Shown: piece by piece, positions 1-9,753 of the stretch
How positions within the stretch are numbered: position 1 is the first letter of the stretch
Layout of the letters: every line of letters starts with the position of its first letter
Source of the DNA: Nocardia amamiensis NBRC 102102
Lineage (GTDB): Bacteria > Actinomycetota > Actinomycetes > Mycobacteriales > Mycobacteriaceae
Length of the DNA stretch: 53,946 nt
Reading direction: 5' to 3'
NCBI RefSeq assembly: GCF_001612745.1
Contig: NZ_BDBA01000069.1
Location: 1-53,946, forward strand
The notes under the pieces: generated by a model
What the model saw: only the letters and a program-made list of their open reading frames with translations
Told to the model about the DNA's origin: nothing
Database searches by the model: none
Program-made: the position numbers and the translations under genes

Positions 1-100
1 CTAAGAACCTGAGCGCGCAAACCTGAACCGGTTTGCTACTGTTTTCTCGATGAAGTGATTTCTGTTGACTGGTTTCTACCGGTGTCTGACGATCGAAATC

Positions 101-472
101 ATGAAAGAAAACATGCGAAACGATCTGCCTGAAGACACAACCGTGCGCTTAACGTTCCTGGGCAAACACACCCAGGGCGGAGATTCGCCCACGTTGTACT
201 TCACCGATCACGGCACCTACATCGTGCAGGGCTGGAAGGTACCCGGTTACGACGACCAAGTGGAGATTTCGCACCCGCTACTCGCGTTCCTCGAGCCGGG
301 GACGTGCCTGGGCGTGTTGCTCCAGGACACCGGCCACGGGACCTTCATCCTCAGTGGCGAGCCGGTGACCGATCCAGAGGCGTTGGCGCAGATGGACATA
401 CCAGACCATGAGACCTGCATCGAGGTACCGCAGGGGAAGGAGATCAGGAAGTATGCAACTCCTGCGGCATGA
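101..472 (+). CDS. small hypothetical protein, first gene of a three-gene regulatory cassette
   Basis: Encodes about 123 residues, rich in Asp, Glu, Pro and Gly, with no signal peptide or membrane segment. I do not recognise a named domain, but short acidic proteins of this kind often precede DUF6879 and XRE/DUF5753 genes in actinomycetes. ATG 101 is chosen; ATG 113 is also possible, and neither has a strong ribosome binding site. The 3' end overlaps the next gene by 20 bases, so translation is probably coupled. Function unknown; a partner or ligand-sensing role with the downstream regulator is inference from context only. Confidence 0.65.
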   Translation: MKENMRNDLPEDTTVRLTFLGKHTQGGDSPTLYFTDHGTYIVQGWKVPGYDDQVEISHPLLAFLEPGTCLGVLLQDTGHGTFILSGEPVTDPEALAQMDIPDHETCIEVPQGKEIRKYATPAA

Positions 473-971
473 GGCGTTCTTCGACCTCTTCCGAACGTTT
501 AAGCACACGGCCTGCCATCTCGAAGTAGTCGACACCTACAACACACCGGACGAGTCCGAGCCGTTCCGCAAATTCCTCGCCGGAGAGCCGGACGACTTCG
601 AGTGGTTCGAGGACTGGACGAACCTCGTCCGCGAGGTAACGGTGTCCGGGAAGGTGATGCGGCGTGCTCGCGTGGTCACGGAGCCGAATGTCGACTACAC
701 CCGTTGGGGTCTCGTCGTCGCGCATCGGAACATCGAGGCCGGCGAGGTGATCCGGTACCTTCCTCGCCACCAGATCGACCCGAGCGAACTGTCTTCGGAT
801 GACTTCTGGCTGTTCGATGACAACCTCGTGTCCTTCACCACCTTCACTCCCGATGGTGCTGCGGGCGGAGGCGCGGCCACGACGGACCCCGTAATAGTCG
901 AATACATTCGCGGCGTGTGGAATCGGGTGTGGGACAAGGCCATCCCCCATGCTGAATACATCCGGGCGTGA
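453..971 (+). CDS. DUF6879 family protein
   Basis: A 172-residue soluble protein. The N-terminus (LLRHEAFFDLFRTFKHTACH) and the later Phe/Trp-rich stretch with GEVIRYLPR and DDFWLFDD match my recollection of DUF6879, a family of unknown function encoded beside helix-turn-helix regulators in Streptomyces and Nocardia. ATG 453 has AAGGAG at 436-441. The in-frame opening continues upstream to 408 but overlaps the previous gene more and lacks a binding site. The stop overlaps the GTG of the next gene (GTGA), so the three genes are probably one translationally coupled operon. No catalytic motif is evident. Confidence 0.75.
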   Translation: MQLLRHEAFFDLFRTFKHTACHLEVVDTYNTPDESEPFRKFLAGEPDDFEWFEDWTNLVREVTVSGKVMRRARVVTEPNVDYTRWGLVVAHRNIEAGEVIRYLPRHQIDPSELSSDDFWLFDDNLVSFTTFTPDGAAGGGAATTDPVIVEYIRGVWNRVWDKAIPHAEYIRA

Positions 972-1801
972 CCACAACCGCGAAACAGGCCCGCGAGGCG
1001 TTCGGTGAGCGCCTGCGCAACCTCCGTAAGGACGCTGGGCTGACCGGCAGGCAACTCGCTGAGCTTGCCGGTTGGCCTGGCTCCAAAGTCTCGAAAATCG
1101 AGTACGGCAGGCAAGTACCGACCGATGACGACGTGCGCGTCTGGTGCATCCATACCCGCAGTGCCGATCAAGTGCCCGACCTCATCGCTACGCTGCGCAA
1201 CGTCGAGACGGCATATCTCGAATGGCGTCGGATGCGCCTCCCACACAGACAGAAACAATCCATAGCTGTCGCGGACAAGACCAACCTCATGCGCTGGTTT
1301 GAGCCGGTCCTGATGCCGGGCCTGTTGCAGACACCGCCGTACGCCGAAGCGATTCTTCGCCGGGTACTCGACTTCTACGACGGACCAGGCGACGACCTCG
1401 AATCCAGCCTTGCCGCGCGCCTCGAACGTCAGCAAGTGCTGTACCGAGGCAATCACCGCTTCTACTTCATCCTCGCCGAACAGGTTCTCCACACCCGCGT
1501 GGGCACCGCGGACGTAATGCGCGAACAGATGGACCGCTTGCTCACGGCGATGTCTCTGCCTCGCGTCGTTCTGGGCATCGTCCCGTCAGCGCACCAGTAC
1601 ACCGCGCCTACCAACAACTTCATCATGTTCGACAGCCGCATGGTGCAGGTAGAGACCATCTCCGCAGAGCTGACGATCACCCAGCCCAGCGAGATAGCGT
1701 TGTACGAGAAGGCATTCCATCGCCTCAAGGACCAAGCGATCCATGGGCAGGACGCGCGGGCGATGATCGCCGCGGCGATGGACCGGTTTCGCGTTAGGTG
1801 A
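968..1801 (+). CDS. XRE-family DNA-binding protein with DUF5753 domain
   Basis: A 277-residue regulator. Residues about 10-65 form an XRE helix-turn-helix (FGERLRNLRKDAGLTGRQLAELAGWPGSKVSKIE). The rest, from about 90 to 270, is the DUF5753 region with the family hallmark FEPVLMPGLLQTPPYAEAIL and a later LVRV/IVPS-like beta-rich part. Starts with GTG overlapping the DUF6879 stop. In the Streptomyces WhiJ-like families such proteins pair with small partner proteins to control development or silent clusters. Here the partners would be the two upstream genes; that pairing is inferred from the overlaps. Confidence 0.88.
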   Translation: MTTTAKQAREAFGERLRNLRKDAGLTGRQLAELAGWPGSKVSKIEYGRQVPTDDDVRVWCIHTRSADQVPDLIATLRNVETAYLEWRRMRLPHRQKQSIAVADKTNLMRWFEPVLMPGLLQTPPYAEAILRRVLDFYDGPGDDLESSLAARLERQQVLYRGNHRFYFILAEQVLHTRVGTADVMREQMDRLLTAMSLPRVVLGIVPSAHQYTAPTNNFIMFDSRMVQVETISAELTITQPSEIALYEKAFHRLKDQAIHGQDARAMIAAAMDRFRVR

Positions 1802-1803
1802 CT

Positions 1804-1962
1804 TCACTTGCGCCAGAACCGGAAGCACTCGGCAAGCCCACGCAGAATCTCGGCTTTATACCTCGCGGGCACGCCGTGCATAGTGAGCGCGATCGCCACG
1901 GTCCGGCCAATCGTTGCAACGACCAACGACACAGCTGCGAGGAGCAGCACGGCAGTCATCAT
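1804..1962 (-). CDS. small single-pass membrane protein
   Basis: A 52-residue protein starting MMTAVLLLAAVSLVVATIG, with one hydrophobic segment (residues about 2-27) followed by a basic, amphipathic tail rich in Arg, Lys and Trp. It converges on the XRE gene with 2 bases between the stops. Start at ATG 1962 or 1959; GAGGAAAG lies rather far upstream (about 15 bases). Not assigned to a family. The clear membrane segment and GC-rich third codon positions argue that it is real. Confidence 0.5.
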   Translation of the reverse strand: MMTAVLLLAAVSLVVATIGRTVAIALTMHGVPARYKAEILRGLAECFRFWRK

Positions 1963-2114
1963 CGGAGTTTCATCACTTTCCTCGGTTCTTGGATCAAGTC
2001 GAGTGAACCGTGAAATTCGCCGACCGATGCCCCGGCATCCTGCGGTTCTCAAAGAATCGATGGATAACTCACACAGCTGTGGATAACTGTGGACCGTCGC
2101 GGGTTCGCTGCACC

Positions 2115-2141
2115 GCCGCCCGCCGAAGCTGGGCGGGCGGC
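2115..2141 (-). terminator. hairpin terminator after thiC
   Basis: Perfect 10-bp arms (GCCGCCCGCC / GGCGGGCGGC) around a 7-base loop, 17 bases past the thiC stop. No T-run follows, as is common in actinomycetes. Confidence 0.65.
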
Positions 2142-2157
2142 GGGCGGCGGGCGGTCG

Positions 2158-3911
<1,754 letters not shown>

Positions 3912-4139
3912 TTGGTGCTGAAATTTCCCGCCCGACCATACCCGGCCGTGCCGCGCGCGTGCCCGGGGATTCGACAGGATCGGGTGAACTCCGAGGTCGG
4001 CGCGGTCGGTGGCCCAACTACGCCGCCGACTCGAAGCCGTCCGCCGACTCCCTCGACGGGTCTCGCCGCAGCGTTCCCGCAGCCCGATCGAGAAACGGCG
4101 CCCGCAGAACCGGCACCTGCTCCTCGGATGGACCTCGCC

Positions 4140-5525
4140 TCACCGCTCCCGCGGCCCGATCGGGAATCCGAGCGCGCCGAACGTCGCGTTGAGGTTGATC
4201 TCGATCTGGGACAGCAGCGCGTCGGCGTCGGCGAGCATGGATACCACGTTCTCGGTGCGGCAGCCGACCTGGTCCGGCGCGCTCGGCGCCAGCCGCGCCT
4301 TCAACCAGTTGAAGGTGTCCGCCATGCCGAGCGACGGCAAGCTCAGGTGCTCGCTGAGATGGTCGCGTTGGTAGATCACGGACGCGCCGCCCGCGCAATA
4401 CCTCTGGGCCAGAACATCATTGGTCCAGATCGGCACCGCCTCGTCCCAGACGCCGTGGTAGAGGAAAATCGGTGCGGTCGGGGTATTCCGGCCGAGCACC
4501 GTCGCGTCGAAGACCTCCGCTATCTCCGGTACGGCGAGGAAATCCGCGATCGGAATCGTCAGCATGCGCTGGTAGTCGACGAACATCTGGCTCAATGCGT
4601 TACGCGGAAGACATTGCGCCGCAGTGCGATCCATCAGCGCTCGGCCCTCCTGCGTCAGGTAGCGATCGGACGCAGCGCGGAATTCCGGGTACGCCTTGCG
4701 CAGCGAGGAGATGCCGATACCGATGAGACTGGCGAACATCGAGCCGTTGACGTGCAACAGGGACACCACATCCGAGGTGGGCGCACCGAGCGCGATGCCT
4801 TTGACGTTCAGTTCGGGGGCATAGGTCGGCTGCATCTCCGCCGCCCAGCCCGAGGCCATCCCGCCGCCGGAGTACCCCCACAGCGCGACCGGCGTGTTCG
4901 CGCCGTCCAGGCCCAGCGGCTCGAAACGTTCGGCGGCGCGAATGCCGTCGAGGGTCATGTAGCCGGGCTCCTCGGCCACCGCGAGATGCCCCTCCAGCCC
5001 CTCGTAGTCCGGGATGGAGACCGCCCAACCCTGGCTGAGCAGCGCGGCGACCGCGATCAATTCACTCTGCGAGTGGATGCCTTCGAGACCCGGCAGCCCC
5101 GCGCCTTGTCGCAGCACGAACGACGGGGCGCAAGCGGGGCTCGCGCTGTCGTAGTAGAACTGCAGCGATACCAGCGGGCGAGACCGATTCGGATCCGCGC
5201 CCGCGGGCAACAGCACCGTGGTCACCGCCGCCGCGGGTCGCCCGAACAGATCGGTGGTCCGATACAGCAACTGCCAGGACCGAACGTTCAGCGGCAGCAC
5301 GGTGAGCGCGGCCAGCCGTACCTCCCGTGCGCGGAGAATATCGCCCGGCTCGCGGGACTCGAACCCCTCGGGCGGCTGATAGAACGAATCCGCTTGCGGC
5401 AGCGGCACTGCCGTAGCCGGCACGCCTCCCGCGAGCATGACGCAGCCCGCCGTCACCACCGCCACGATCGCCGTTGCCAGCACGCGTACCCCGCGGCCGG
5501 CCAGATCTCCCTTGATCACCGGCAC
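4140..5525 (-). CDS. secreted lipase, LIP family (alpha/beta hydrolase)
   Basis: A 461-residue exported hydrolase. It has a signal peptide (hydrophobic residues about 12-36, likely cleavage near ATA-VP) and the LIP-family layout. The nucleophile elbow is GYSGGG (Ser near residue 219). The probable acid is Asp in HGVWDEAVP and the probable base is His in LSEHLS. QFYYDSASPACAPSF with paired Cys is typical of these secretory lipases. Expected to split acylglycerols or esters outside the membrane. Transcribed leftwards. A perfect 18-bp palindrome lies 50 bases upstream of the ATG. Confidence 0.9.
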   Translation of the reverse strand: MPVIKGDLAGRGVRVLATAIVAVVTAGCVMLAGGVPATAVPLPQADSFYQPPEGFESREPGDILRAREVRLAALTVLPLNVRSWQLLYRTTDLFGRPAAAVTTVLLPAGADPNRSRPLVSLQFYYDSASPACAPSFVLRQGAGLPGLEGIHSQSELIAVAALLSQGWAVSIPDYEGLEGHLAVAEEPGYMTLDGIRAAERFEPLGLDGANTPVALWGYSGGGMASGWAAEMQPTYAPELNVKGIALGAPTSDVVSLLHVNGSMFASLIGIGISSLRKAYPEFRAASDRYLTQEGRALMDRTAAQCLPRNALSQMFVDYQRMLTIPIADFLAVPEIAEVFDATVLGRNTPTAPIFLYHGVWDEAVPIWTNDVLAQRYCAGGASVIYQRDHLSEHLSLPSLGMADTFNWLKARLAPSAPDQVGCRTENVVSMLADADALLSQIEINLNATFGALGFPIGPRER

Positions 5526-5574
5526 GTCCTTCCCTCATCGACGTGACAGTGATTACAACACGATGACAAGTTAC

Positions 5575-5592
5575 CAACAAGAGCTCTTGTTG
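5575..5592. promoter_or_regulatory. perfect 18-bp palindrome upstream of the lipase
   Basis: CAACAAGAGCTCTTGTTG reads the same on both strands. It sits 50 bases upstream of the lipase start, where a repressor operator would be expected. The cognate regulator is not known. Confidence 0.55.
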
Positions 5593-5629
5593 AAACTGGA
5601 CGATCGGCGGCCGGCGGCCGGTGTCGTGG

Positions 5630-6076
5630 TCAGTTGCCTTCGGTCGATTCCGGTGTGGCGGAGTGGTCCGGCAAGCCGTGGGTGCGGCGGGCTTCCTTCA
5701 TCTCGGCCTCGTAGACGTGCCTGCGGCCGTCGAGGAGTTCGTCCCGCACCGCACGCTCGATACTGCGGAACAGGTCGAAGTATCCGTCGTCGTATTCCTC
5801 GACAACCTGGAATGTCCAGCGTCCCGCGATTACGTTGCGGCCGATCAACTCGGTGGAGATCCGGTCGGCGATCTGGAGGTGGCCCGCCACGCGGAACTGA
5901 TCCACCGCGAGGTCGAGCATGAGGTCGGCACGGCCGGTCAACTGATGGAAGGCGTACAGGTGGCCGCGGGCGCGCTCGGCGGTCTCCAGCGCCTCGGAGA
6001 GCTTCCCGGTGGCGGCGACCGTGGCGTCGTCGACGCCGTCGGGCCTGCGGTGACGAACATCCGGGCGGTCGGTCAT
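5630..6076 (-). CDS. conserved hypothetical protein
   Basis: A 148-residue soluble, probably mostly helical protein with HLYAFHQLTGRADLMLDLAV and WTFQVVEEYDDGYFD. I recognise this as a type of uncharacterised protein conserved in Nocardia and mycobacteria, without a function. Starts at ATG 6076. It is divergent from the TetR gene at 6237, with an inverted repeat between them, so it is a candidate target of that regulator. No catalytic motif or membrane segment is visible. Confidence 0.75.
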   Translation of the reverse strand: MTDRPDVRHRRPDGVDDATVAATGKLSEALETAERARGHLYAFHQLTGRADLMLDLAVDQFRVAGHLQIADRISTELIGRNVIAGRWTFQVVEEYDDGYFDLFRSIERAVRDELLDGRRHVYEAEMKEARRTHGLPDHSATPESTEGN

Positions 6077-6158
6077 GACCTCGCTCCTTCGTCTGCTCCG
6101 GGTTGCGGTCGTGATCTCCGCGGGGCTGACCGGCTGGTGTCGGAGATCGAACTCGTGT

Positions 6159-6183
6159 AGCGGCGGTACCCGAGTACGCCGCT
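6159..6183. promoter_or_regulatory. inverted repeat between divergent genes, possible TetR operator
   Basis: Arms AGCGGCG and CGCCGCT are separated by 11 bases that contain two GTAC copies. They lie between the hypothetical gene (start 6076) and the TetR gene (start 6237). The TetR also has a TATCGT -10-like box at 6225-6230, six bases before its ATG, suggesting leaderless transcription. Confidence 0.4.
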
Positions 6184-6236
6184 CTCAAGCACGCGGCGCG
6201 GCGGACGCGCCGACCGGTCCCGGCTATCGTCGAGAC

Positions 6237-6911
6237 ATGACCCGCAGCACCTCCGCCGCGCGGCCTGCCGCTACCGGGTCCCGGCGCCGGATCCGTGGCC
6301 TCGACGCCGAGCAGCGCAGCGCCCAGCGGCGTAGCCAACTCCTCAAGGCCGCCACCGAACTGTTTGCCGAGCAAGGATTTTCGGCAACATCGATCGAGCA
6401 GATCTGTCAGCGCGCCTACGTCGGAACCAAGGGCTTCTACGATCATTTCGACAGCAAGGAAGCGTGCTACATCGCGCTGCTCGAGCAGGTGACCGCACAG
6501 ATCCAGCAACGCGTCGCCGATGTCGCGGCCGCAGTCGCGGATTCGCCGTGGCCACATCGGGTGGAGGCAATCGTCGGCGCCTTCGTGCACGCCATCACGG
6601 ACGATCCGCGGCTGGGCAAGGTCACCTTCGGCGAAGCCGGTGGCATCTCGCCCGCCGTCGAGCGGCAACGGCGGAGCAATCGACGCTGGGCGGCGGCGTT
6701 CCTGGACCGGCAGTGGGCGGAGGAGGTCGCGAAAGACCACGACGAGGAGCGCGGACGCCTGGCGTTGGCGCTCGCCACCATTGGCGGCATGTTCGAATTG
6801 GTCACCGACTGGCTACATCACGACAACACGGCCGACTCGGCTCCCGCCCTCATCGACGACCTGACCAGATTCATCACGGTCGTCGACGCGGGACGCCGAG
6901 CCTCCCCGTGA
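6237..6911 (+). CDS. TetR-family transcriptional regulator
   Basis: A 224-residue repressor. The N-terminal helix-turn-helix spans residues about 30-75 (LLKAATELFAEQGFSATSIEQIC then VGTKGFYDHFDSKEACYIALL). The C-terminal ligand domain is helical and variable. ATG 6237 is used: a TATCGT box six bases upstream suggests a leaderless message, and the longer in-frame opening has poor protein character. The ligand is unknown. The nearest candidate target is the divergent hypothetical gene. It ends 10 bases from the convergent MarR gene. Confidence 0.9.
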   Translation: MTRSTSAARPAATGSRRRIRGLDAEQRSAQRRSQLLKAATELFAEQGFSATSIEQICQRAYVGTKGFYDHFDSKEACYIALLEQVTAQIQQRVADVAAAVADSPWPHRVEAIVGAFVHAITDDPRLGKVTFGEAGGISPAVERQRRSNRRWAAAFLDRQWAEEVAKDHDEERGRLALALATIGGMFELVTDWLHHDNTADSAPALIDDLTRFITVVDAGRRASP

Positions 6912-6921
6912 ACCGCACACC

Positions 6922-7383
6922 CTACTTTCCCGCGCGCAGCAGCGCGGTCACCCGCAACGACGTCTCGTGCAGCCGGTTGAACACTTCCACCACGAGTTCC
7001 ATCTGCTCGGCGGTGTAATCCGCCATCGCCGCCCCGAATTCCCGCGCCAGGATCTCGTAGTGCGGGGCGATCTCGTCGATGCGCTCCTGGATCACGCTCA
7101 CGATGACCCGCCGCCGGTCCTGCTCGTCGTGCTCGCGGAGGACGTAGCCCGCCTTCAGCAACCGGTCGATCATCCGGGTGATCGCTCCGGTGGTCAGACC
7201 CGTCTGCGTCGCGAGTTCCCCCGCGGTGGCCGGGCCGCCGAGACGCAGCAGGTTCAGGCAGCGCAGGTCGGTCACGTGCAGGCCGAGTCGATCGGCGACC
7301 GCCTGGTGCATCATCACGGCGTCGGTGGCGCTGCGCTGGGCGGCCATGGTCAGCGCGGCATCCAGCTCGGCACGCTTCGGCAT
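6922..7383 (-). CDS. MarR-family transcriptional regulator
   Basis: A 153-residue winged-helix regulator. The recognition region GELATQTGLTTGAITRMIDRLLKAGYVLREHDEQDRRRVIVSV (split here only by reading) is classic MarR, with the wing DxRRR motif at residues about 84-90. Starts at ATG 7383, divergent from an SgcJ-like gene. Three phased direct repeats lie between them, so autoregulation plus control of the neighbour is likely. Confidence 0.92.
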   Translation of the reverse strand: MPKRAELDAALTMAAQRSATDAVMMHQAVADRLGLHVTDLRCLNLLRLGGPATAGELATQTGLTTGAITRMIDRLLKAGYVLREHDEQDRRRVIVSVIQERIDEIAPHYEILAREFGAAMADYTAEQMELVVEVFNRLHETSLRVTALLRAGK

Positions 7384-7398
7384 ATTGACAACCTCGCG

Positions 7399-7451
7399 TT
7401 ACTCGGTCAGTATCTTACTCAGTCAACTACTTACTCGATCAGTTGTTGATC
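7399..7451. promoter_or_regulatory. three phased 16-bp direct repeats, probable MarR operator
   Basis: Consecutive units begin at 7399, 7415 and 7431, each TTACTCnnTCAnnT plus two bases, with exact 16-base spacing. The third runs into GATCAgttgtTGATC (7437-7451), an inverted repeat. All sit in the gap between the marR-like and sgcJ-like starts. Confidence 0.65.
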
Positions 7452-7473
7452 GATTCATTCTACTGGAGATGTC

Positions 7474-7935
7474 ATGACCGTCGACCAGCGCACCGACGCG
7501 GACGCTATCCGTCAACTGATCACCCGCCAGGGCGAAGCCTGGGCCGAGGGCGATGCCGAGGCTTTCGCCGAGGTGTTCACCGAGGACGCGGACTACGTCA
7601 CCTGGGTGGGCTCACACTTCAAAGGCCGCGCCGCGATCGCCGCCTCGCACGTGCCGCTGTTCGAGAAGTACCTGAAGGGCACCCGTTTGGACGGGGAAAT
7701 CACCCAGCTTCGTTTTCTCACACCGGATGTCGCCGTCATCCACAGCAAAGGCGCGGTGCTCAAAGGCAAGCAGCGACGCACTCGGCGCAACACCAAGATG
7801 CAGACCACCATCGCCGTACGACAGGACGGTCGATGGCTGTTCGCCGCCTTCCAGAACACCAAATACCACTGGTTTATGGAAACCCTTGCCGCCTGGTTCG
7901 ATTCGCGCCAGGCACCGTCCGAGGTGGCCGGATAG
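7474..7935 (+). CDS. SgcJ/EcaC-family SnoaL-like protein
   Basis: A 153-residue single-domain protein of the NTF2-like fold: DADAIRQLITRQGEAWAEGDAEAFAEVFTED is the usual SgcJ/DUF4440 opening, and TTIAVRQDGRWLFAAFQNT the closing strand pair. Members bind small hydrophobic ligands in a cone-shaped cavity, and some act in antibiotic or xenobiotic metabolism. GGAG upstream of ATG 7474 is a plausible binding site. Divergent from the MarR gene with shared repeats, so probably repressed by it and induced by a small molecule. The actual substrate is unknown. Confidence 0.85.
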   Translation: MTVDQRTDADAIRQLITRQGEAWAEGDAEAFAEVFTEDADYVTWVGSHFKGRAAIAASHVPLFEKYLKGTRLDGEITQLRFLTPDVAVIHSKGAVLKGKQRRTRRNTKMQTTIAVRQDGRWLFAAFQNTKYHWFMETLAAWFDSRQAPSEVAG

Positions 7936-7955
7936 AGTCTCGTTCCAGTGGATCG

Positions 7956-8222
7956 TCATTTCCAGGGAAGGCAACCGGCGATCCGGAGGCGGGTCGCCAA
8001 TCCGGAGGAAACGCCGGCGCTGGAACCGTTGCCCGCGGTGAGAGCCAGCAGGACGTCCGCACCGAGCCCGGCACCGAAAGAACATCCCAGCACGTTGAGG
8101 TCGATCCAGATGACTTCGTCCGGCCCACTGGGCGCGGGCTCATCGGCGTGCGCCGGGCTTGCTCCGGCCACGATGGCGGCGGCCAGTATCACGGCGATGA
8201 GGCCGCCCTTGATGGATCGCAC
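7956..8222 (-). CDS. small secreted protein of unknown function
   Basis: An 88-residue exported protein starting at GTG 8222 after an AGGAGGGCAA binding site. The signal peptide covers residues 1-27 (IKGGLIAVILAAAIVAGASPAHA, cleavage at AHA-DE). The mature part of about 60 residues is Gly/Ala-rich with two Cys (NVLGCSF and RIAGCLP) that could form a disulfide. It resembles the small Gly-rich secreted proteins common in Nocardia. It converges on the SgcJ-like gene with 20 bases between. Confidence 0.75.
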   Translation of the reverse strand: MRSIKGGLIAVILAAAIVAGASPAHADEPAPSGPDEVIWIDLNVLGCSFGAGLGADVLLALTAGNGSSAGVSSGLATRLRIAGCLPWK

Positions 8223-8368
8223 TTGCCCTCCTGGTGCGCGCTCGGCGCAGTTGTCGTGCCTCGATTGATGCGTTGCGGGCGTCCGTCGCGCCGGGCCGAC
8301 GTTTCGCCGCGCACATGATTGACCGATCGGGCACAGGGGAAACACGCCTGAGCGTCACGTCACACGTT

Positions 8369-8869
8369 TTATAGCCCGGAAATCGCTGTTCTCTGTTGTA
8401 GTTGCCGTGAGCGTCGTGTCTGGCGGCGGCCGGTTTGCCGTTGCGACAGGTCACGTCGAACTCCTCGGGAAACTGTTCGAGGAAGCTGTCCGCTCAGCGT
8501 GCGGGAACCGTCGAAGGCAGGTAGATGCCGCCGGCAAGTCAGGCACCACTGTGTAGCGGGAATGGTTTGCAGGAGGTGGATCGGGATCTCGGTGTGACAG
8601 CCACGGCAGCGGCCGTAGCGGCCTGTAGTGATGAGGGTGAAGGTTTCATCAATGTCGGCCAACGCGTGCCGTGCGGCCGCGGCCAGTTTCTTGGTGACCT
8701 CATACCTGGCCGCATCAGCCGCGTCGGTGGGTACGGCGGCGCGATCGATCTCGGCTTCGAGTTCGGCCAGCTGCTGCACGCGGAAGCGGCGTTGCTGATT
8801 CAGTCTGGCACGCAGCGCCGGTAGGTGGTCGGTAAGGCGTTCGGGTGAAACAGGGTGGTCGCCGGTCAT
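8369..8869 (-). CDS. DksA/TraR-type zinc finger protein
   Basis: A 166-residue protein: an N-terminal helical hairpin (residues about 10-75, rich in Arg, Gln, Leu and Glu), then the four-cysteine zinc finger GRCRGCHTEIP ... WCLTCRR (residues about 88-115), then a long basic Arg/Gln tail. Proteins of the DksA/TraR family enter the RNA polymerase secondary channel. In actinomycetes most are uncharacterised and may act in carbon starvation or stress. ATG 8869 has GGAG about 9 bases upstream. It lies 49 bases after the CBS-BON gene in the same direction, so probably co-transcribed. Confidence 0.82.
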   Translation of the reverse strand: MTGDHPVSPERLTDHLPALRARLNQQRRFRVQQLAELEAEIDRAAVPTDAADAARYEVTKKLAAAARHALADIDETFTLITTGRYGRCRGCHTEIPIHLLQTIPATQWCLTCRRHLPAFDGSRTLSGQLPRTVSRGVRRDLSQRQTGRRQTRRSRQLQQRTAISGL

Positions 8870-8918
8870 CCGGGTCTCCAGAACTAGTGGTTCGGGGTTG
8901 TGGTGGGCCTGGTCGGTG

Positions 8919-9497
8919 TCAATGCACGGGAGCGGCCCTTGTGGTCGCAATGGTCGCGGTGCGGATGCCGGGCACTGTGCGGGTCAAGGCAATGGCGATG
9001 CGCCGCTCGGATTCGTCGGCGAACCGGCCGGAGACGCTGGCGTCGCCGTCGTCGACGGTGACATGCCACCGCCGTGCGCCGGTGTATTCGTCGAGGAGGA
9101 TCTGTGCGTCGGCCGCGAGTGTGTCGTCGGGGGTGAGCATGATTCGTAACGCGTCCCCGCGGCTGAACATCCCGACCACGCGACCGTCGGCATCGACGAC
9201 GGGCAGGCTGCGCACTCCGCGCGTTACCAGCCTGCTCATGACCTCGGCCAGGGCCGCGTTGCCGGGGACCGACACCGCCGGTGTGGTCATCATGGCGCGG
9301 ACGGTGTCGTCGAGTTCGCCGGCCCTCAACAGGTCACCGCTGGTGAGGATCCCGATAAGGCGATCGTCCCGGTCGAGAACGGGCAACGCCGCGTAACCCA
9401 GTTCGGTGAGCATCAGCGCCGCCTCACGTGCTGTGCTGTTGTGCCGCACGGCGACGATTGGTCTTTGCATGACCTCGCAAACCCGCATGTTCCTCAT
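8919..9497 (-). CDS. CBS-domain pair with C-terminal BON domain
   Basis: A 192-residue protein with two CBS domains (residues about 4-60, VCEVMQRPIVAVRHNSTARE; and about 68-125, MMTTPAVSVPGNAALAEVMS) and a BON-like end (residues about 148-185, VTVDDGDASVSGRFADESE). CBS pairs bind adenine nucleotides; BON domains are thought to contact phospholipids. Similar CBS proteins belong to hypoxia or dormancy regulons in mycobacteria. The start at ATG 9497 has GGAG upstream; an ATG at 9488 is less likely. Confidence 0.87.
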   Translation of the reverse strand: MRNMRVCEVMQRPIVAVRHNSTAREAALMLTELGYAALPVLDRDDRLIGILTSGDLLRAGELDDTVRAMMTTPAVSVPGNAALAEVMSRLVTRGVRSLPVVDADGRVVGMFSRGDALRIMLTPDDTLAADAQILLDEYTGARRWHVTVDDGDASVSGRFADESERRIAIALTRTVPGIRTATIATTRAAPVH

Positions 9498-9753
9498 TCC
9501 GTTCAACTCCGCTTCACTTGTCCCGGATCGGCTCGAAAGGGCGGATCCCTTTATCGGGCCGTCGTCGTGTCCTCCGGGTGCTGGCTCCGTCAATCCGTAG
9601 GGAGACCGTGTGGAGCAGCATCACTCCCCATTTCGCTGGCCCTACCTGCGGTTTCTGTTCAACTCCATGATGGCCGTTGGGTAGCAGCGGTCGGTTGAGC
9701 TGATCCGACAATCGCGGCGCCGGGATTTGTGGCGATGAGACAGCGTGGGTGGG

